Below, piece by piece: positions 23,950-34,977 of a stretch of DNA of 64,000 nucleotides. The stretch is taken from contig NC_088914.1 in the NCBI RefSeq assembly GCF_963576675.1, positions 16,533,001-16,597,000 on the forward strand, read 5' to 3'. Under the pieces are notes generated by a model that saw nothing but the letters and a program-made list of their open reading frames with translations, made no database searches and was not told where the DNA came from. The first letter of the stretch is position 1; each line of letters begins with the position of its first letter. The DNA is from Euphorbia lathyris. Its lineage: Eukaryota > Streptophyta > Magnoliopsida > Malpighiales > Euphorbiaceae. A program made the translations under genes and the position numbers.

Positions 23950-24370
23950 AGGCCTAATATACAAACAACCCCCTGAACTTGTCTAAATGTTGCAACTGCT
24001 CCCCTCCCCCCGAACTTTTAATTGTAACAATTTACCCCTCAAACTTGTCTAATTGTAAAACATAACCCCTCAAACTTGTCCAATTGTAAAATATAACCCC
24101 AAATTACTGACATGGACTGCAATTGAAGAAACACGTGAAATACAAAAGTTGCAACGGCCGTTGAGTGGGATAATCAGATCTTTGGCCTGATACGAATCCG
24201 GGGAAACGTTTTTACAGTTGCTTCAAGTACGGGGTAAAAAAATTCCTAATTTGGGGTTATGTTTTACAATTGGACAAGTTTTAAGGGTAAGTTGTTACAA
24301 TTGAAAGTTGGAGGGTGCAGTTGCAACATTTGGACAAGTTCAGGGGTTATTTGTGTATTAGGCCTTTTAT
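23947..24370. repeat. inverted-repeat MITE
   Basis: The left arm AAAGGCCTAATATACAAAC...CCCTGAACTTGTC is inverted at about 24335-24370 (ACAAGTTCAGGGGTTATTTG...TTAGGCCTTTT). The interior repeats AACTTGTCxAATTGTAAAA words. A partial second right arm (GGACACTTGAAAGAG to ATATTAGAC, about 24371-24466) suggests a nested or duplicated copy. No clear target duplication. Confidence 0.65.
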
Positions 24371-24466
24371 AAATAACAAGCGGGGGGAGTTAATTGTAAC
24401 ATTTGAAAGTTCAGGGGTGACTTGCAGTTTTTGGACACTTGAAAGAGCTGGGGATATATTAGACTT

Positions 24467-24960
24467 TTTTTTTTTTTTGTAACTTAGGAAGGATAGAGAC
24501 CAAAAAAACAAAAGAAAAAAAACTTAAAAAAAAAACAGCCAATGACTATAGACGGATTCTGCGAGGTAAGCTGTCTCCCCTCATGTCAGCAAGAAGGATA
24601 ACTTGAAGACTTCAGCACACCATACTTGTGATGATCCAAAGGAAACATATTTTACGAAATTCGTCAACCAATCAGTCTATTTCCCTCCCAAAAGGCATGA
24701 GCCACTCTCACATCCTAATCCTACTTCAATAAAGTTTTACGACCCTCAATCATCCAATAATGACGATGCACCGATAAAACCGAGGCTTGAACAAGCTGAA
24801 CTGCCACAAGGGAACCCACTTCTAAAACTACCTTCTTGAAATCTTTCTTCCAAGACAAATCCAACAGGTAGTACATTCCCCAAAGCTCAACAAGATCCCC
24901 AGGTTACCGGCAAAGCCACCAATCCACATTACCGTGAAGATTGAAGATGATTTTGACAAC
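24467..24960 (-). pseudogene. LINE RNase H fragment with poly(A) tail
   Basis: The minus strand reads ELWGMYYLLDLSWKKDFKK and VVLEVGSLVAVQLVQ (the acidic VDS word is degenerate), then WMAHAFWEG further on. This is a plant LINE RVT_3 domain with stops. Its poly(A) is the T run at 24467-24479 on the plus strand. 5' end about 24960. Confidence 0.65.
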
Positions 24961-25152
24961 TCTGTCGAAAAAATTTCGACTAGCGAAAAAGAAGGGTACA
25001 TATGATGTTTTAGTGTTTCGTATCCCATACCATGTTATTCACAATAATGTTTGCTATTTTGTAGTGTATCGATTTTCATGGTTGTTCACGAATAAAGAAC
25101 ATCCAAGATTCATGAAAAAACTTAATACAAATACAAATTTGTAAATTTAAAG

Positions 25153-25458
25153 TTGCTTATTTATAATTTGAAGAGAATTCTAACTTTTTGTTTCCTTATT
25201 TTTTTCATTTGGTTTGTACTGAACATTCTTATGGAGTTTGTAAAGGAACACCTTCCTAATATCACTATTCCCATGGTAGCCATTTTGATTTTCGACTTTG
25301 TTGATTGTCGGAAATCTTTAATAGTACTTATAGAAGGTGCCGAGTTGGAGTTTATTTTGACGTATAGGGATGATAGGATGATGAAACTTTTCTTTTTCGT
25401 TAAATGTAAGAGGGACATTGAAACTTATATCAAAGAACTTTACCCTAATATCAAATAA
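25153..25458 (+). CDS. unrecognised 101-codon ORF
   Basis: An open frame starting with a hydrophobic N-terminus (ILTFCFLIFFIWFVLNILM), then a mixed segment ending KRDIETYIKELYPNIK. The annotated first codon is not ATG; the first in-frame ATG is at 25231, just after the hydrophobic stretch. No family recognised. Codon use and AT-richness do not distinguish it from background. It could be a transposon protein scrap. Confidence 0.15.
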   Translation: MLIYNLKRILTFCFLIFFIWFVLNILMEFVKEHLPNITIPMVAILIFDFVDCRKSLIVLIEGAELEFILTYRDDRMMKLFFFVKCKRDIETYIKELYPNIK

Positions 25459-25597
25459 TTAATGAAACTTATAGGAGGTGCCGAGTTGGAGTTTAGTTTG
25501 TCGTATATGTGCTTCTTTCTTCTATTATTCTCAAAAGAAATAGTAAAACCGTCATCTGTAACCTCTTAAGCTCATACAGTCTTGATCATATGCATCT

Positions 25598-25745
25598 TAA
25601 TGAGCATGTGAAATTTGCTCATTCACCGTTAGATCTAGGCTTATTAGAATCCTAAGGTCGGGATTCAAAACATCCTGAGGCTTAGATTTAATAAGCCTAT
25701 ATCTAACAGTGAATGAGCAAATTCACTTGCTCATTAAGGTACATG
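25598..25745. repeat. foldback (hairpin) MITE
   Basis: The left arm CTTAATGAGCATGTG...GCTCATTCACCGTTAGAT is inverted at about 25698-25740 (TCTAACAGTGAATGAGC...GCTCATTAAG), giving arms of about 50 bp around a short loop. It lies about 0.4 kb downstream of the NPH3 gene. Confidence 0.65.
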
Positions 25746-26155
25746 TAAAAATTCTTGTAAGCTCATAAATGACTTTTGATATATCCAATCTACCTTCTTT
25801 ACATTTTATGATGCTGTGGAATATGAATGGAAAGATGAAATTATTAGCTGAAAAACAAAGAAATAAGACAAAAAATCTCCAACATACCAGCTCTACTTTT
25901 ATGTCAGAACTAATTGCAGTTATCAACAACCACCTGACAAAGGCAAGTGTTTCAGATTTCTCAACAAAAATTAACACAAGAATATATTGTTTGGTCCCAC
26001 AAAATTCTCATCTTATCTACCAAATAATCCTGTTCTAATTCAATGATTTTCCCTCTCATGTCCTGAAAATCTTCATTCTTATTATATTAGATTACATCAA
26101 CAATGCACATTAACATTCTTTTGTTACACTTGAAAATTACACAAAAAATTTCCAC

Positions 26156-28527
26156 TTAATTCTTCTCTCCTGCACTTCTATTAATGGACAGTAATTTGCT
26201 AAACATCCGTTTAGGTCGAGCGGGGAGAGCTCGAATCGCCTTAAGCTTCGAACTTCTTCCGATTCCGTTAGATCCGTCTAAATCATCATCTTCAGCAAGC
26301 TTCATTCTTAATGTAGAAAGCCTTGATTTTGGGGATTTAAGGCCTGAAACACTCCATTGGTCATCCCCAGGAATGCTAGTAGTTGTGCTTAATGCAGCAG
26401 CAGTATGCCTAGATGGGTCAATGTTATGTGTGGCTAAAAGGGCCTTAATGTTACTAGGCAACTCGGTTACTTTCCCACCACCAGACATGCCTGCTCTGGC
26501 TTGCTCGAAGAAGAGAACTTGAACCACCACTCGCAACGGAAGGAGCTCGTTTTGTGCAGCGTGCATACAGGCTTCGACGGAGAGTTTCTTGCAGTCTAGT
26601 GTTCGACATAAACGTTTTCTTTCGCTCTTGTTTAGGTCCGGATGTGCCTGTAATATGTTCATGACAAGGAAACTGTGATGGTTTGGTCATTTTTGCAAAT
26701 TTACAAACAATTGTAGCCATTCATGGTATAGATAGGTTAGGTCAGCCTAATCCTAACTGCCAATAAATTTGGATTGTGACAACATGTTGAGGTCAAGAAA
26801 GTTGGTTATCTAACTGATAAATGATGACCCGCTTCCTAGAATGTGATGGTGAAATATTTCCTAACATCAAACTTTCAAATATTTTATGGCAATGTCGTGT
26901 TATAATCGTGTTATGTCATCAATTGTCAATGCAACAAACGTAATAATCATGTTATTTTTGTAAATGTGTTGTCGTGTCATAAATTGAGAGTACTAGCGGT
27001 AACTTTTTTTTTACCTTGAGGTAAATGTCAATGGCTCTGTAGAGATCATCATGATCGATTCTGGCGAAATCCGGTATGGTCTCGGCAATGGCAACAAATT
27101 TTGAAAGAGGCAAATTGACATCTCTAGCAATTTCTTGAAGGTATCCATCTACAAGCCTTGCTACTTTCAATTTTGAGCTATGTGATGCAGAAGAGGATCT
27201 CCTACTTTCTTGAAACTCCAAATCAATATTCTCTGCAGATCTAGACCGTCTCCTTTCGAACCCGAATTTCGACCTTGGAGGACTTGTAGGAGGACTCTGG
27301 CCTTGTAACATGAACTTCTCCAAAATGTTCATTACCATATCCACATCATATAGAGTATCATTTGAACATGAAAGACATGGTATTAACAAGTCATTAACTG
27401 TTGCTTCCTCTAACTGAAGTCCGATTCTTCGCGCCAATTCGGTCTTAGACGGAGATGATGCGTTGAGAATATTGCTTGCTTTCAACAGTTTAAGCAGAAA
27501 ACTGCAAGACACTGAACCTTTTTCTGCTGGAAGTAGACTTACTATTGATTCCAATAGCAACCTATGTTTTGAAGTTAAGTCATTCCCCCCGGAATCAGAA
27601 TCCGAATCTGAACCAACTTTCGATATGTTAGGAAGCCATCTAGCTGCATATATCTTCAATGCATCACCAATAAGACTAGACGGTAACTTTCCGCCCGATT
27701 TAATACCTAACATAGCTCTCCAATACAAGTCTATCCCTAATTCTGCAATATCTTCAGCCCACCAATTTGGCCTATGTCTTTGGCTCTCTGCTCCATTACA
27801 GGACACATCGTCTCTCACGCGTCTCGAGTGGCTATGCGAGAGGTTTACCTTCGAAGGATGCGTTAAGACCTTGGAGGCTATTGCTTCGATGCACCGACTA
27901 GTTATTCCAAGGTCTTCGGACCATAAAGGAAACCCTTTAGTAGTCTGTAATGTAATAATAGAATCCTTCCAACCATGAAGTATGCAGGAATTGAAGAACA
28001 CTTCAAGTTTGTAAATTAAGTTCCCCTTTTCAACATCTTCTGTCATCTGCAAATATTCTGCAGCACATCTTGCTCCAACAATGTTGTAAGCACTAAGAGT
28101 TATGGTTATACCATAACAGAACTTTGCACAGATTTCAAATGCCTCAATCCCCCCCGGAAAATCGGGGAGTTGAACCATCTGTGAGGATTCAGGGGATTCA
28201 GAACATAATCTCTGAAGTCTCAAACACTTTGATAACAGTGGAAACTACATCAAATCAAAGGGGAATTTTTCAGAAATCATAGTTAACCAAAATGAAGAAC
28301 AGAATTCAGAAATTTTACCTTATGAAGCATATATCTACTTCCTTTCACTTGAACAATTAGATCACTAGAAACTTCAGAGGACACAGACCTGCATTAATTC
28401 AGGAACATGAAATTCTATAAAAACTGTCAATTTTAAAACTGGATATCAATTTTGAATGCTAGAATTACCTGATAGCTTCAGAAGTGTAGAAGGTGTCTGG
28501 CCTGGATCCAAGTTTCATAAACTTCAT
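26156..28527 (-). CDS. NPH3/RPT2-family BTB-POZ protein, four exons, AT1G67900-like
   Basis: Exons on the minus strand: 28527-28469, 28388-28319, 28244-27015 and 26647-26156 (59+70+1230+492 nt), giving 616 aa and TAA. All three introns are GT-AG and the joined frame is continuous. Start [18 protein letters not shown] is typical of the family. BTB/POZ domain about residues 28-125 ([38 protein letters not shown]). NPH3 domain from [15 protein letters not shown] (about 204) to [17 protein letters not shown] (about 505), including the diagnostic [20 protein letters not shown]. The Ser-rich linker has [20 protein letters not shown]; the C-terminus ends [10 protein letters not shown]. Members of this family act as substrate adaptors for CUL3 E3 ligases and as plasma-membrane-associated signalling scaffolds in phototropin/auxin responses (family knowledge). 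Closest remembered relative is Arabidopsis AT1G67900, itself about 630 aa. Intact, no lesion seen. Confidence 0.95.
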
Positions 28528-29236
28528 GACTAGCTAGGGCTTATGATTATTTTTTTTCCTTTTTTTGATGAACACCCTTTTCCTAATTTTTGATTTTCAT
28601 GAAATGGGTATTGAAAAATTAAGAAACTTGAATCAGAATCAGATTCAGATAGACCCAAGTTGAAGTAAAATACAACAACCTAGTTTCCATTTTTAGTGGA
28701 AAGAAAGAGGGAAAGAAAGTAGCTCCTTCCAACCTATTTCCTGTATGAAAAAAGAAGTTGTAACTTAGCAATCAAACAAAAACTCTCATTTAAAGCTGTA
28801 ATTTTCAATCATTAAAGAATAAGGGATAGAAATTTCATGGAGGAGAAGACATGAATGAAGAACTACACTTATGTGGGTATTATACTCTCCATTCTGAACA
28901 ACTCCAACTCTTTTTATATATAAAACCCAGAAGAACAATAACTCCAAAAACATAAAATCCGAATTCTTTATACCCCATAGGATTTTCACAAGAAAACAAA
29001 GAATTAAAACCATCAAGATTAGATTACTACCTTAATTCCAAGATTTTTGATATGCTAAAACAAGCATAAACTGCCAATTAAGAATTTGGACCTGAAATTG
29101 GGACAAACTTTATGGTGTAGAAATACTAATAGCAGTATTTGATCAAAAAAAGAAAAAGAAAACAAAGGAACTCTTTGTAATTTGAAGAAATAAATGTGAT
29201 TTTTATGGCTCCAAGGCTATATTGGCATTGGCAATG
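28528..29236. other. 5' UTR and promoter region of the NPH3 gene
   Basis: No coding sequence. AT-rich with A/T tracts. It ends at the MULE that starts at 29237. Confidence 0.5.
28913..28920 (-). promoter_or_regulatory. putative TATA box of the NPH3 gene
   Basis: The minus strand reads TATATAAA about 390 bp upstream of the ATG. This would give a long 5' UTR, common in this family. No transcript evidence is available here. Confidence 0.4.
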
Positions 29237-30300
29237 GGTAAATTACACTTATGGTCTCTTAATTTTGCTTTTAATTGCATTATGGCCTCTGAATCTTAAA
29301 ACACTATATTATAACACCTGGATTTTGCAATTTACTAATAGAATGACCTATTTCCTTGTAAAAAACACTCACTCAACCAAACAATATCTAAACGGTGTAA
29401 CAAAAAATCAAATATTAAAGTTGTTTAGAATATCATTTTTATAAGCTCGAAAAGCTGTAGAATGGAGGATCGTGTGTTACTGGAGTAATCATCTTGATCA
29501 ATAGTAAAAAAAAAGTGGTCGTTATGTTAAGGGCGAAGACAGGGGTGTCAGGCCTCTAGAATCACTCCTACTAGTGATGGTTTCCCTTATGTGTTTCTAA
29601 AATATTGAAGGTTTGAGGGTGTAAAATGGTTCCCCAAAAGTATATGTCGAAAAAGATCAGTTGAGAAAGATCATGTTTGGGAATTAGTTGTTAGCTGTTA
29701 GCTGATAACATTAGATGTTAGCTCTTAACTGATTACATTAGCTGTTAGCTGTTAGCTGATTACATTAGCTATTTGATTAGCTGTTTGTGTAGACCTGTTT
29801 GGTAAAAATTAGCTGATTGATAATAGCGGTTTGTGCAAAAAGATGAATAAGGGCATTAATTTTGGCGCAGGAGAAGAGGGAGTCTATCTATTAGGGTTAA
29901 AGAAGTCCATTAATTTTAATATTGCAAAACGCTAATTGAAAAAGCTCCTTTTAAGAGCTTTTTCTAAATTAGCGTTTTCATCCCAAAACTCTCTTCCAAA
30001 CCTCTCTCCACCAAACACTCCAATTAGCGGTTTCAGTGGTCAAACCTCTAAAGTTGGTCAAAACCGCTCTTTTTATCTCAAAACGCTCTTTACCAAACAG
30101 GGCTAAAGATGTAAAATGAGATTGAAAAAAAAAAACTTCGTCCAAAAGGTGTAGTTAATGTAAAATTTAACATTTAGCGGAGCAATTTTGTATTCGTCAT
30201 TGATTATGTTAGTAAAATGTAAACTATATTCGATTTTGAAGTTTCATGGACTATAATGAAAGTAATGAAAAACTTGGGAGGCTATGGAGGTAATTTAGGG
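29237..30300. mobile_element. Mutator-like non-autonomous element
   Basis: Ends GGTAAATTACACTTATGG (left) and the rough inverse CTATGGAGGTAATTTAGGG (right), flanked by a perfect 9-bp duplication TTGGCAATG at 29228-29236 and 30301-30309. No transposase. A second MITE (about 29668-30105) lies inside. Confidence 0.75.
29668..30105. repeat. hAT-like MITE nested in the MULE
   Basis: The right end ACCAAACAGGGCT inverts to AGCCCTGTTTGGT. Possible left ends are ATGTTTGGGAATTAG (about 29671) or ACCTGTTTGGT (about 29792). The left part holds tandem GTTAGCTGTTAGCTGATTACA repeats (about 29690-29790). The target duplication is ambiguous (AAAGAT words on both sides of the wider reading). Confidence 0.5.
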
Positions 30301-30309
30301 TTGGCAATG

Positions 30310-30768
30310 GCATAGGCATTGACAGCGTGCAATGAGAAAGGCGACGTCCACGTGCTTATCCTGCGCCCACTTGTGCCGTTCCTTCTCATGATTGCCTTGC
30401 CACACCAATTTTTATTCTAAGATAAATTGAAATTAATAGTACTATCTTTGGATTATTTTTGTCAAACACACCTCTAATTCTATATTCTTTTTTTAAAAGG
30501 AATTTCTTCACAAGTTTCTTTTGAAAAAAAAATAAAGAAGTTAAAAGGAAAAGAGATTAAAGAAGTAGAGAAGAAAAGAGAAGGGTTGCCTTTAACCATT
30601 CTCCATTCTCATTTCTCACCTTTAGCTTTTGGTAAAACAATAATGTAACCCTTTAGTTACCCAAATTTTGACTCTTGGACTTTGAATTTTGATTTGATAA
30701 AGATTGGCTAGTAAGTTTTGATAAATATGCGTTAGATATATAAAGTTAACAATAACACTTCATTATCA
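30310..30768. other. AT-rich intergenic sequence
   Basis: No gene or element ends seen between the MULE and the hAT element. Confidence 0.4.
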
Positions 30769-31006
30769 TATGCGCCCAGTGGTAAATACAGGATTACTCG
30801 GTGGAGGGCCGATTTTACACATGCGTTCGAGAATTTTTTTTTTTTTGTTTTTTTGCTAAATCGAACTTGCTTAATTTTTTTGTATATATGAGTGTTAGAA
30901 ATTTGAATTTAGAGATGTTTAAGAGGCCTAAAAAAATAGAAATCTGGATTTAGGGAGTACCTAATAGATCCAAAATATTAAAATTTTGAAGTTTAGACAA
31001 GCCTAA

Positions 31007-32187
31007 GGCTCTGTTCTTTATTACTGAACTGAACTGAACTGAACTGAATGCTACTGAACTGAACTGAACTGAACTGAATACTGAACTGAACTGAATTTAA
31101 CTGAATGCTACTGAACTTAACTGAATGATACCGAACTTAACCGAATTTAATCGAACGTAACAATAATGATGATATTAGACTTTAAAATAATTTAATGATA
31201 ATATTGGACATTAATAAGCTTATAATAATAATAATAATAATATTTCTACCAAAAAAATAATATCAATAATAAATAAACATATTATTAAAGATTAAACTAA
31301 ATTAAATATCAAATAAAATCTAAGCTCGATAAAATCCTATGACATTAAATAAAAATGAGTCTAATTTAAATTAAAAATATAAATTACATACAAACACAAA
31401 TTTATATATAATTTAAAGCCTATGAAATTAAATACAAATTTTTATATGAATACACACTCTTAACTTTTTATTACAATTAAGTATTAAGGTACAAAAATAC
31501 CTTTAACGTTTTGGGTCCGGGGTTATTTTACTCCTAACGTCTAAATATGAATTTTCATATGAATACAAAATCTTGACTCAATTTATCAATGTTAAGGGTA
31601 AAATTGCTATTGGCTTCTAATATTAAGGATAAAATTGCACTATTTGAGATATTAAGGTAGTTGAGCCAGTTAATTTTTTAGAGCATTATAATGTAAACGT
31701 ATTAATATAATATTTATTTACTTTTCGCAAAATTTGCAAGTAAGTTGCACCAAATAATTATAATTATAATAAATAATGATAATATATATAATGACAAAGC
31801 ATAAATTATATATAAATATAATTATAATGAAAATAGATAAATTAATATATAATAAATTATAATAATTATAATAAATTGCTGAAATTATTAGGGGCAAGCC
31901 TTCCCTTGCCAATTTAATTGGTGGCAAGAGGCCGCTCCTAAGACTCGAACCCGTGACCTCAGGTCACACGGCAACAATGTTTTACCGTTGCGCCAAGACT
32001 CACCCTCTATATATAAATAATAATAATATATAATAATTATAATAAATAATGATAAATTATTGAATACTGAAACTGAATACTGAACTGAACTGAACTGAAC
32101 TGATCTGAACTGAACTGAACTGAACTGAACTGATTACTACTGAACTGAACTGATTGTTACTGAAATTAAGTAATAAAGAACAGGGCC
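31007..32187. mobile_element. PIF/Harbinger-like non-autonomous element with TGAAC subterminal arrays
   Basis: Terminal inverted repeats GGCTCTGTTCTTTATTACT and (inverted) GGCCCTGTTCTTTATTACT, flanked by a 3-bp duplication TAA at 31004-31006 and 32188-32190. Just inside each end lie many tandem copies of TGAAC (about 31023-31140 and 32065-32165). A SINE has landed in it. Confidence 0.75.
31888..32007 (-). mobile_element. tRNA-derived SINE (Au-like), 3' truncated or diverged
   Basis: The minus strand begins GAGGGTGAGTCTTGGCGCAA and has the pol III A-box region TGGCGCAACGG (31985-31995) and B box GGTTCGAGTC (31942-31951), with TGACCTGAGGTCACGGG between. This matches the remembered Au SINE head. 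The B-box region mimics a tRNA, but there is no complete tRNA fold. Confidence 0.8.
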
Positions 32188-32969
32188 TAACACGTAATGA
32201 GATATATTTAATTTTCTTTATTAGTTCAATACTAGTTTCTAAAAAAAATTATAACATTTTTACATTTTTTTATGTTTAGTTTAAAAATTTAAAAATTTAA
32301 TTTAGAAATTAAGTTGTTTGAGTCTCAAAAATAAGAAATTAATTTTTTAATGGAAAAGACATAATAAAAATGAGTTCAAAAGTGTTATGAAAATAAATAA
32401 AGTAATTAATAATGGTAACATAATTTTATAATTATCGAAAAATAAAATTTAAATAAACAAATATTTTCTAAAATAAATTGAGGTTGGGGGGAATTGAACC
32501 TAGAACCTTTTAAAAAGAAACAATGGTATTTCCGGTGGCCGGAGGGGCCCGGCCCCCCTCCTGTATACGCCCTTGTATGCGCCTGATAGAGGCAACTTTA
32601 ACGCATCTCTTCATCCACTAGCCAAGTGGACTATCACAACACGTACGACAAACTAGACGTTAACAAAATTAGATTCGTTCATACATAGTGTGGGTCCCTT
32701 GTGAGGGCAGAATGAATCTCATCAGGATGTAATGATGAAGAAACTCCTATATATACACAAGAATTAAAACCAAAACGAACTTAATTACTGGATTTGCGGA
32801 GTTTGTCACTAGTTTAATCCTGACTTTGATTTCATTTCAAGTGGTTTATTAGAAGATCCTCCTCTAATTAGAAAGACTATATTCCTCTAGATATCACACT
32901 TCAACCATAAGTGGTATGAAATATTCTTTAATGAGTACACTTATGTGAAGGTCAAACTGGAAAATTGTA

Positions 32970-33043
32970 TGAAAGTTTTAAGAAGTTTAGAAATGAAAGA
33001 AGAAAATTGTTATTCTTATATTGATTAATGAACATATTACAAA

Positions 33044-33088
<45 letters not shown>

Positions 33089-33293
33089 GTTGATATGACA
33101 TCATGTCTCTAACAAACTTTTTAACCACCTAAAAATACTTGCATATTCTACCTGACATGTGTATAATTAACAGTAATTAACTTCTACAAATGCTTCAATG
33201 TATCGTTAGCTATTATGTAGTTGGATCAGCCCCTTTCACATGTTTTCACTCCATTTCACTTCTTTTCACCACCATCATCATCGCTCTATAACA
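32970..33293 (-). repeat. 3' LTR of copia element C
   Basis: Plus strand TGAAAGTTTTAAG...CTATAACA. It contains a (TA)n microsatellite at 33045-33082 that accounts for its extra length over the 5' LTR. Confidence 0.7.
33045..33082. repeat. (TA)n microsatellite
   Basis: Nineteen uninterrupted TA units inside the 3' LTR of copia C. Confidence 0.9.
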
Positions 33294-33355
33294 TACTACC
33301 CTCAAGATGAAGCACATGAGAAAAACTTCATCTTGCCTAATAATGCTGACATTTG

Positions 33356-34355
33356 TGTTGGTCTCTAATAGGGCAGGTTATATAAAGGGGGAGGGGGAGT
33401 GAATAGAACTATTAAGTAAATTTTATGCCTCTAAAACTTTTTACTTAAGTCAATATAACACATAGGGTAATTCCAGTATCAGAGGTAATTTTAGTGTACT
33501 AAGCTATTTAGCAATATAGTCTACTAAGTTTGCTTAAGCTTCTGATAATTTCCAACTCAGAGGTTAACTCTATTTTAAAGGTTCTGAAGAACAATGTAAA
33601 ATATGCACAGTATTAAGAAATTTCAAAGTGTTGATATATGAGATAAAGTTCAGAGCATAAATAATTTAGTAGAAGTAAAAGGCGATAGAATGGAAAGAAA
33701 TATTCAGCATGATTTATACTAGTTCGACTTCTTACCTACGTTCAGTCCTCATAATACCTTCTTCTGAGTTTTAATCCACTAACGATCTCTTTTAGAGGTA
33801 GAGAACAAGCCTTTTACAAAATAACTTAAGTTTGAATGAAGTACCTTATTTCACTCAACATTCACACTAATTCACATTTTGCTACTTATGACCGAAGTAA
33901 CAAATGACTACTGAATACAATCGAAAGATTACAATTTCTTCAAATAGACAGTGTATTGAACTAATCTCTCTTCTAACAATTACATAGATATGGACTTTGA
34001 TTTGTGTTTAGCTATTTAATCTATTTTCGCTTTTTACAATATATCTCGTATGTAGCTGTTTGCGCTTGAATGGGTCTCATTGAAATTAATCTTGAGCTTT
34101 TCTTAGCTAGAGATTCAAGCTAGCCGTTTGAATCCAGAAGATGTCCGTTGAGAAGAAATGTCCTCTATTCTGCTCTAGGACTTCTGGTTTGTCTAACGTA
34201 TTTCCAATTTGGGAAACTAACCGTTTCAGACTCAGAAGACGTTGACCTTCGAGAAGCTTCATCCAATGATCTTATTTTGCACCATTTTGCCTTTCAAAAC
34301 TCTTTAAACCTCACTCTACACCATAACCTCTATTGAATATTTCTTCAATTATTCT
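33356..34355 (+). repeat. LTR-like copy (TGTTGGTC family, copy 2), truncated
   Basis: Begins TGTTGGTCTC and shares the GTGAATAGAACTATTAAGTAAA and ATACTAGTTCG blocks with the copy at 34978. The expected end TTTCAACA is missing; the right boundary is approximate, where copia gag sequence resumes. Confidence 0.6.
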
Positions 34356-34359
34356 TAAA

Positions 34360-34972
34360 ATTCAGACTCATTATCATCCAAGATTGTTGTTGATGCATCT
34401 CATATGTCATATTTGTTTGATGTTTAGGTCCTATAATGTTTTTGCCTTTGAACCAATCAAGATAGCCTTCAAGACTAAAGCAATCTGATTTCTCATGTTC
34501 TGTCCTTTCATATGATATGGAAAAAAAAAGTTCTCTTCTTTGTTTTTGTTAAAACTCACGTTGTTGTTAAAATTGCTACTTGTTTCTTACAACCACCCAT
34601 TCTCTTATGCCGAGCTCTAAAGGACCCAATTGAAACATTCACAAAATCAATTTGAATCCCACTTATTGCACTTCTTTTCCTTTCAATTCACATAAGCATT
34701 GAATATGTCATATTCATCGATGGCAGTGGATCCATCAGTAAAATTTGGCCACACGCATGATTAAACTCAGGATTTAAACCTGAAAAAAATTGCATCAGTT
34801 GCTCCTCTTGTATTTCTTCATTTGCAATCTTCCTTGGTTCACCACATTTGCAAGAAACAATATGTTTAATCACAACATATTCATCCCACATCCTCTTAAT
34901 CTTGTTGAAAAATTCAACGATATACAAATTTCCCTGATTCGGACTGCAAAGTTCCATTCACAATTGAAAGAT
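34360..34972 (-). pseudogene. copia C gag, C-terminal part with remnant zinc knuckle
   Basis: The minus strand reads LIFQL-stop-MELCSPNQGN, EFFNKIKRMWDEY, the spaced QILLMDPLPSMN word, and then EHEKSDCFSLEGYLDWFKGK, the degenerate CCHC region (family GHExxxCFxLxGYPDWF). Before the junction is QQQSWMI, where a protease would start. Broken by stops and frameshifts. Confidence 0.7.
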
Positions 34973-34977
34973 AAGAG

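Larger units (their letters stand above)
30777..32575. mobile_element. hAT element carrying a PIF/Harbinger-like element
   Basis: Left end CAGTGGTAAATACAGGA; right end inverts to CAAGGGCGTATACAGGA. Flanked by a perfect 8-bp duplication TATGCGCC at 30769-30776 and 32576-32583. About 0.6 kb of its own sequence remains; the rest is the nested element at 31007-32187. No transposase. Confidence 0.8.

Noticed and set aside
26184..26522. 112-codon plus-strand frame
   Set aside because: Antisense shadow of the last NPH3 exon.
27463..27978. 171-codon plus-strand frame
   Set aside because: Antisense shadow of the long NPH3 exon.
31888..32007. tRNA gene
   Set aside because: Pol III boxes are present but no complete cloverleaf; it fits a tRNA-derived SINE head.
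34148..34336. 62-codon frame with hydrophobic start
   Set aside because: Lies inside an LTR-like copy and has no motif.
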